This document shows positions 45,447 to 49,985 of a stretch of DNA of 49,985 bases, in pieces (position 1 is the stretch's first letter; each line of letters begins with the position of its first letter). Position numbers and translations under genes: made by a program. Origin of the DNA: Acholeplasmatales bacterium (GTDB lineage Bacteria > Bacillota_I > Bacilli_A > Acholeplasmatales > Anaeroplasmataceae); NCBI GenBank assembly GCA_016288855.1, contig JAEELJ010000036.1, forward strand, positions 1 to 49,985. The letters run 5' to 3'. The notes under the pieces were generated by a model. That model worked only from the letters and a program-made list of their open reading frames with translations. It was not told the DNA's origin and did not search any database.

Positions 45447-45515
45447 TTAGGAATCTAAATAATCAAGATTCATTTCTCTTATTATTAATTCTTTAGCTTC
45501 TAATATAATTTTCAT
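45447..45515 (-). pseudogene. Remnant of a RimJ/RimL-type acetyltransferase N-terminus
   Basis: A 22-codon frame MKIILEAKELIIREMNLDYL followed by two residues and a TAA has the exact look of the first residues of RimJ-like GNATs (xxRLIIREMxxxDxDxL). Downstream to 45330 the minus strand shows out-of-frame fragments (for example MVLSDNINNISS) broken by stops. It lies 7 bp after the next GNAT gene, without a ribosome site. I read it as a decayed gene. Confidence 0.5.
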
Positions 45516-45522
45516 AATTGTA

Positions 45523-46173
45523 TTATAAATCCATTCTAAAACTAAAATTTTCAACAGTTCTATTTTTATATTTTAGATTTTCTTCTTTGATGAGAGAAAA
45601 ACCATTTTTAATATAAAAATCAACATTATGTTTCGCATTAGTCGTAACAGTGATAAGATTACCGTTTTTTTCTTTAACAAAAGGTATTAAAAAATTCTTT
45701 ATGGCATCAGAACCAACACCTTCGCACTGATGATTTGGTTCAACTACTAAAAAATAAAGATGCCAACGTGGCTCTTTAATGCTTTTTACAACAATTTCTG
45801 TCTCATCAGAAAGCTTAAGAAACTTTAAAGCATTAAATAATCCTAGCTTTAATATAGGTTTTATGCCTCCACATAAGACATAATCCAAAAATCCTACAGG
45901 CCTATCAGTAGGAGCATCAATAATAATAAAATCAATGACTTTTCCATCATTTATACCAATATAACATTCATTCTTTCTGATTGTTGCTTTAAATAAAGAC
46001 TTCATAAAACTATCATAAAAACTATGGTATCTTTTTTCTGTTTTAAAATCATTCTTAACAATCTCAAAAAGAGGATAATGTTCAAAGGCTTTAATAAATA
46101 TATTTATTACTTCTTGTTCATAGGATGTATTATATTTCTTATATTCAATTGAATTCATTATATTATTTTTCAT
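45523..46173 (-). CDS. GNAT acetyltransferase
   Basis: A 216-residue GNAT protein: HLYFLVVEPNHQCEGVGSDAIKNFLIPF carries the beta4 strand and acetyl-CoA loop (Q-x-x-G-V-G), and ITVTTNAKHNVDFYIKNGFSLIKEE the C-terminal strand-helix. The N-terminal half (EVINIFIKAFEHYPLFEIV) resembles other AF-x-x-(D/Y)P GNATs. The substrate is unknown. CGGTGA precedes the ATG. Confidence 0.85.
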   Translation of the reverse strand: MKNNIMNSIEYKKYNTSYEQEVINIFIKAFEHYPLFEIVKNDFKTEKRYHSFYDSFMKSLFKATIRKNECYIGINDGKVIDFIIIDAPTDRPVGFLDYVLCGGIKPILKLGLFNALKFLKLSDETEIVVKSIKEPRWHLYFLVVEPNHQCEGVGSDAIKNFLIPFVKEKNGNLITVTTNAKHNVDFYIKNGFSLIKEENLKYKNRTVENFSFRMDL

Positions 46174-46314
46174 ATTAATTCACCGTTATAAAATATTAGT
46201 TTTCTTTAACCATAGTATAATTGATATCTATTTATAATTCTACCAAAAATTTTATTAACAAACTAAAATGTATAAATAATCTATAATCATTAAATACTAT
46301 TAGTTTTATCATTA

Positions 46315-46350
46315 TATAAATAAAATAGCCAATACTTTCGTATCAGCTAT
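46315..46350 (-). terminator. Terminator of the condensation/ACP/ligase operon
   Basis: On the minus strand ATAGCTGATAC, a GAAA tetraloop, GTATTGGCTAT (11 bp, two G-U pairs), then TTTTATTTATAT. Confidence 0.85.
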
Positions 46351-46393
46351 ACCTTACTCTAATGTAATATTTAAAATCTTTTTTAGTTATATA

Positions 46394-47938
46394 TTATCTT
46401 TTGATTTTTCTTGTTGTTGTTTTTTCAAATTCAAAATCTCTATATATGATTTTTGAAATTCTTTTATATGGAGGCATTTGATGATTTAATAAATCTATTT
46501 CTTTATCTATTTTTTTATTACCATCTATATATACTTCAGCAACAATAATATCATTTTCACCTTTTACAACAACTTCTTCTACACCATCAATTTCATATAT
46601 TTTCTTTTCTAATTCCTCAGCAGATATATTTTTACCATTAGATAGAATTATTAAATTTTTAATTCTACCTGTTACAAAAATAAAACCATTTTTATCTTTA
46701 TAGCCAATATCTCCCGTATGGAAATAATCATTTTTTATTGCATCTGATGTTGATTTTTCATCTTTATAATAGCCAAGCATTACACTATCGCCTTTAACAC
46801 AAATTTCACCATCAATTATTTTAACATCAAGACATGAAATTGGCATACCTACTGAATTTTTAATTCTTTTTTTATATCTATTTACGCTAACAATAGGTGA
46901 ACACTCAGTTATTCCATAACCATTGAATACTTTTATACCAATGCTATCAAAAAAATCAATATATTTTTGATCTAAAAATGCTCCACCACATATAATATTT
47001 TCTAGATTTTTACCAATATTAGATGTGATTTTTTTAAAAAATATTTTTCTTAGGTCAATACCAATTTTTCTTAATCTATCACTTAATTTTATTGCGTTAG
47101 TTAATTTATCTAAAGAATTATTTTTCTTTGCAGTTAACCATATATTTTTATATATTGTTTCTAAATATAATGGAACTAATGCTAAACTTCTAGCATTATA
47201 ATATTTTAGTTCCTTTGTAAAATATCTTATCCCTTTAGAAATATAAACAGGACATCCACAAATATATGCACCAATTATATTAACAGACAAAGCGAAAGTA
47301 TGATGAAGTGGCAATGTCAAAACTGAATTTCCCTTTAACCATAAACTAAGGCTTGCATAATAACTATCATAACAAATATTTCTTTCAGATAACATTACTG
47401 CCTTAGGTAAGCCTGTAGTGCCTGATGTAAAAATTATTGCGCAAAGATCATCTATACCTCTTTTATATTCATAATATTCTTTATAATCATATAATAATAT
47501 ATTATCGATTTCATCCATTGATAATATATTTATTTTTAATTCGTTATTTAATTTATTTGCTATATCTTCATATGATTTTGAATAAATTAATAATTCACAT
47601 TCTCCTCTTTTTAATAAATCAGATAAATCTGAAAAAGGAAGATCTTTATCTAATGGAACAATTATATTATCAGAAAAAATAGATGCAAAATAGCTAATAA
47701 TCCAATTATAGCTATTTTCACCTATTAGAGCTATTTTTTTATTATTATAAATTTTACTTAAATAAGTTCCCAGTTTTAATACATCATAATAAAAATCACT
47801 TACACTCTTTTTTATTTCTTTTCCTTCATCACCATATAAATATAAGATATTATCTGGATCATATTTAACTCTTAATTCAAATATACTTTTAAAATTAATA
47901 TCTTTTAATTTTTTATAATGATTCTTTAAATTTTTCAT
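46394..47938 (-). CDS. AMP-dependent synthetase/ligase (acyl-ACP or amino-acid activating)
   Basis: A 514-residue adenylate-forming enzyme: FTSGTTGLPK (170-179), NGYGITECSP, YFHTGDIGYKDKNGFIFVTGRIKNLIILSNGKNI and a C-terminal KTTTRKIKR with the catalytic Lys. The sequence is closer to long-chain acyl-CoA/acyl-ACP synthetases than to amino-acid adenylation domains, but the substrate pocket cannot be decoded by eye. It overlaps the carrier protein gene by 4 bp, so it probably loads an acyl or aminoacyl group onto that carrier. Alternative: DltA-like, not favoured as no dltB/dltD is present. Confidence 0.87.
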   Translation of the reverse strand: MKNLKNHYKKLKDINFKSIFELRVKYDPDNILYLYGDEGKEIKKSVSDFYYDVLKLGTYLSKIYNNKKIALIGENSYNWIISYFASIFSDNIIVPLDKDLPFSDLSDLLKRGECELLIYSKSYEDIANKLNNELKINILSMDEIDNILLYDYKEYYEYKRGIDDLCAIIFTSGTTGLPKAVMLSERNICYDSYYASLSLWLKGNSVLTLPLHHTFALSVNIIGAYICGCPVYISKGIRYFTKELKYYNARSLALVPLYLETIYKNIWLTAKKNNSLDKLTNAIKLSDRLRKIGIDLRKIFFKKITSNIGKNLENIICGGAFLDQKYIDFFDSIGIKVFNGYGITECSPIVSVNRYKKRIKNSVGMPISCLDVKIIDGEICVKGDSVMLGYYKDEKSTSDAIKNDYFHTGDIGYKDKNGFIFVTGRIKNLIILSNGKNISAEELEKKIYEIDGVEEVVVKGENDIIVAEVYIDGNKKIDKEIDLLNHQMPPYKRISKIIYRDFEFEKTTTRKIKR

Positions 47939-48153
47939 CTACATTTTTCTTCCAAATATTTTAATATATCATCTACAGTTAAAAAGTTATATATATCCTT
48001 ATCTTCAATTTTTATATTAAATTCATCTTCAAAATCAGCAACAATAGAAACTATATCAAGTGATGATAAGCCAAGATCTCCAACTAGTGAAGAATCTTCT
48101 TTTATTTCACTTTCCGTATAATTTTCTAATATTTTTTTTACCTTATCAAACAT
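47935..48153 (-). CDS. Acyl/peptidyl carrier protein
   Basis: A 72-residue carrier protein: GDLGLSSLDIVSIVADFEDEF with the phosphopantetheine Ser at residue 31 (SSLD in place of DSLD), acidic helix II and IEDKDIYNFLTVDDILKYLEEK. It follows the condensation-type gene by 1 bp and overlaps the ligase by 4 bp. Needs a phosphopantetheinyl transferase encoded elsewhere. Confidence 0.93.
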   Translation of the reverse strand: MFDKVKKILENYTESEIKEDSSLVGDLGLSSLDIVSIVADFEDEFNIKIEDKDIYNFLTVDDILKYLEEKCR

Positions 48154-48154
48154 T

Positions 48155-49504
48155 TTAATCCTCCACTGTTAAATCCTTAATTAATAATTCATTATTATTA
48201 AGAACCTTATTTATTATATTTGAAATTACATTTAAAATTTTTATTGCCTCAACATCTTTAATTTTTATATTATGATCAAAATACATATTAAAGGTTTTAG
48301 TATTAAAATTCTCTTCTATTGCAAGAGTAACTACATTTCCAAAAGCCATTGGGAAATACTCTTTTATTCTTAAATTAGAATCTGTATTTATAGTTGCGTT
48401 ACGGAAGCTTATATAAAAATCAGTATATAATCCATTTACTTCTTTTGGTTTAACATATCCTCTTACACGTCTTAATAATGATATAGTCTTTTCTTTATTT
48501 AGAACTAAAAAATCTTTAAACGACATTTTACTAGATACTTCTAATAACAATGGTAATTGTAATGCCGCTAGACCAACCATATTTTTTTCAATAAGACCTA
48601 ATCTATTAGCATTAATCATTCCAACATAAAACTTATCATTTTTTATTTTATTATATAGTGCTATACCTATAGCACTAATAAAAAAGACGCTTTCAGATAT
48701 TTGATTCTCTTTACAGTAATTTTTTATTTTATTTGATACTTCTATATCAAATGCAAATTCTTTTCTTTTCCCTTTAAAAGAATAAATCTTACCAGGAAAT
48801 ATAACAGTTTTATTTGGATATTTTAACCATTCGTTTTTAAAATATTCTTTATCTAGAATTCCTCTTTCACTTAATTCATAATTTTTATTATTTTCTATAA
48901 AATAATTATATTCATAAGTTTTAAATTCTTCATTATTTAAAGATTTTAATAATTGGTTTGCGATTAAATACATTGACCAACCATCAGATATTATATGATT
49001 CATTTTTATAAATGCACCACTAGCATTTGGTAATTGGATTAGAATAATGTCAAAGCATGATAATTCATTATCCATTAATCCTAATTTCTTTTTATTTTTT
49101 TTAATACTATTTTGTTGCTTCAAATAATTAAATAATAAAAAAATATTATGTGACTTTTTTTTCTTTATTTTATCTTTTTCATCATCACATACTATCTTAT
49201 AATTTTGAGGAATAGTTGCATAAATCTTTCCAAATTCATCCATTTCTTCAATAGAGTTAAAAAATTTTATTTTAAAATTTCTCTTTTTATATGGTTCAAA
49301 ATCTTGATAAGTTTTTTGATTTTTTTCAATAAAATATGTACGAAGAGTCTTATTTTCTCTTAAAAGATTATTTACTGCAATTTGTAATTCTTCATCACTA
49401 TATTTTTTAAAAAGAACAGCACTACCACATAAGGTTAAACTTTGATTTAATCCTCTTTTATTGACTGAGTGCATAAATAATTGAGCATTATTTAATTCAA
49501 ACAT
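48155..49504 (-). CDS. Stand-alone condensation-domain-like acyltransferase
   Basis: A 449-residue protein of the chloramphenicol-acetyltransferase/condensation-domain superfamily. The active-site motif reads NHIISDGWS: the catalytic second His and the Asp-Gly of HHxxxDGWS are kept, the first His is Asn. The later NxxxxGxxxxQLPL-type stretch (NMVGLAALQLPLLLEV) and VNGLYTDFYISFRN fit the family, which includes NRPS condensation domains, PapA-like and alcohol acyltransferases. The ATG at 49504 is chosen; an in-frame TTG at 49522 is less likely. First gene of the cassette with the carrier protein and ligase. Confidence 0.82.
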   Translation of the reverse strand: MFELNNAQLFMHSVNKRGLNQSLTLCGSAVLFKKYSDEELQIAVNNLLRENKTLRTYFIEKNQKTYQDFEPYKKRNFKIKFFNSIEEMDEFGKIYATIPQNYKIVCDDEKDKIKKKKSHNIFLLFNYLKQQNSIKKNKKKLGLMDNELSCFDIILIQLPNASGAFIKMNHIISDGWSMYLIANQLLKSLNNEEFKTYEYNYFIENNKNYELSERGILDKEYFKNEWLKYPNKTVIFPGKIYSFKGKRKEFAFDIEVSNKIKNYCKENQISESVFFISAIGIALYNKIKNDKFYVGMINANRLGLIEKNMVGLAALQLPLLLEVSSKMSFKDFLVLNKEKTISLLRRVRGYVKPKEVNGLYTDFYISFRNATINTDSNLRIKEYFPMAFGNVVTLAIEENFNTKTFNMYFDHNIKIKDVEAIKILNVISNIINKVLNNNELLIKDLTVED

Positions 49505-49553
49505 AAAATCATCCCATCCCAAATTTAATTTACAATAAAAATATTTCTATATT

Positions 49554-49562
49554 ATTATACCA
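49554..49562 (-). promoter_or_regulatory. Extended -10 promoter of the condensation/ACP/ligase operon
   Basis: Minus strand TGGTATAAT with perfect TATAAT (49554-49559); the -35 (TTTGTT) is weak. The leader is about 45 nt. Confidence 0.55.
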
Positions 49563-49602
49563 TAGATGAATAAAGAAACAAATAAAAGAGTTTTATATCC
49601 AC

Positions 49603-49631
49603 TTGAAAAAATGACTAAAATACGATAAAAT
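49603..49631 (+). promoter_or_regulatory. Promoter of the flavodoxin-fold oxidoreductase gene
   Basis: TTGAAA (49603-49608), 17 bp, TAAAAT (49626-49631), then AAGGAG before the ATG at 49663. It is divergent from the condensation operon promoter, about 45 bp away, so the two could be co-regulated. Confidence 0.7.
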
Positions 49632-49662
49632 CAACAAAATATATTTTTTAAGGAGTCAAACT

Positions 49663-49985
49663 ATGAAAATACTAATTATCAATTGTAGTCCTGTTAGAGA
49701 TGGTGCAACACAAAGAATTGTTGATATTGTTTCAAATAATCTTTCTTCTTCTAATACTATTAAAAAGGTTTGTATAGATGATTATGACATTAAACTATGC
49801 AAAGGATGTCGTAAATGTCATAAGACTGCAAAATGTTATCAGAATGATGATGTTGATAAGCTTATTGAAGAGTATGAATGGGCAGATAAAATAGTTTCTG
49901 TATCTCCATCTTATTGGGCAGATATTCCAGGACAATTCAAAGTGTTTATAGATAGATGTACTCCTTGGTGTAACACTCATGAACC
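49663..49985 (+). CDS. Flavodoxin-fold NAD(P)H-dependent FMN reductase, partial (cut by window end)
   Basis: The first 107 codons are present. The N-terminus MKILIINCSPVRDGATQRIVD is the FMN-binding start of NADPH-dependent FMN reductases, and SPSYWADIPGQFKVFIDR is the conserved second FMN segment. A compact Cys motif C-x2-C-x2-C-x5-C (Cys46, 49, 52, 58) matches that of iron-sulfur flavoproteins (Isf), which bind a 4Fe-4S cluster. The role is electron transfer or reduction of small molecules. It has its own promoter and AAGGAG. The C-terminal part lies outside the window. Confidence 0.9.
   Translation, partial: MKILIINCSPVRDGATQRIVDIVSNNLSSSNTIKKVCIDDYDIKLCKGCRKCHKTAKCYQNDDVDKLIEEYEWADKIVSVSPSYWADIPGQFKVFIDRCTPWCNTHE

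Noticed and set aside
49795-49980. Minus-strand 61-codon frame
   Set aside because: It is the antisense of a clear flavodoxin-fold reductase that reads on the plus strand through the window end and has a promoter and ribosome site.

Overview
The window looks like chromosomal DNA of a low-GC, anaerobic, Gram-positive-type (Firmicutes/Bacilli) bacterium close to the Mollicutes-like gut lineages. The DNA is very AT-rich. The 5' part of the 16S rRNA carries the GGATTAACGCTGGCGGCATGCC variant common in that area of the tree. Lipoproteins have a single-membrane type lipobox. FprA-type flavodiiron protein, rubrerythrin and a Nim-like flavoprotein point to an anaerobe. Nearly all genes stop with TAA, Trp is encoded by TGG, and TGA still closes at least three genes, so the code appears standard. 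The lineage is inferred only from these features.

Layout, left to right. (1) 1-460: start of an rRNA operon leaving the window on the minus strand, with a good promoter and a boxA-like leader. (2) 608-2960: MATE exporter divergent from a LysR regulator. (3) 2973-9312: seven-gene minus-strand operon (DUF1294, small membrane protein, anchored exported protein, aldo/keto reductase, FabK-like flavoenzyme, TldD, TldE). (4) 9354-11674: tandem-duplicated diguanylate cyclases behind a promoter holding a perfect palindrome. (5) 11712-15384: heterodimeric ABC exporter. (6) 15456-17198: secreted M6-type metalloprotease lipoprotein. (7) 17214-20646: YhaN/YhaO-like SbcCD-type pair. (8) 20735-22894: CoA-binding protein, FprA, HAD hydrolase. 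(9) 22985-25010: groESL with a divergent CIRCE. (10) 25028-28005: D-2-hydroxyacid dehydrogenase, CpXC protein and tail-anchored J-domain protein. (11) 28034-29467: membrane diguanylate cyclase and a gene-free stretch tiled by hairpins that looks like an orphan structured RNA. (12) 29468-30683: HAD protein plus unknown protein, divergent from (13) two large lipoproteins, 30839-34812, with InlB-type repeats. (14) 34854-38345: DHH phosphoesterase, SGNH hydrolase, small P-loop kinase, rubrerythrin. (15) 38392-41951: speA-aguA-aguB, a complete arginine-to-putrescine route. (16) 42075-46173: small membrane protein, three acetyltransferases, HD protein, Nim-like protein and a decayed acetyltransferase. 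(17) 46325-49559: a small cassette of stand-alone condensation-type acyltransferase, carrier protein and adenylate-forming ligase, divergent from a flavodoxin-fold oxidoreductase cut by the window end.

The strongest candidates for an undescribed system are the minimal condensation/carrier/ligase cassette, the hairpin-tiled gap at 29189-29402, and the CpXC/J-domain membrane operon. Many start codons were moved from the longest possible one to an internal ATG because a ribosome binding site, a promoter or a coupled stop codon fits that ATG better.
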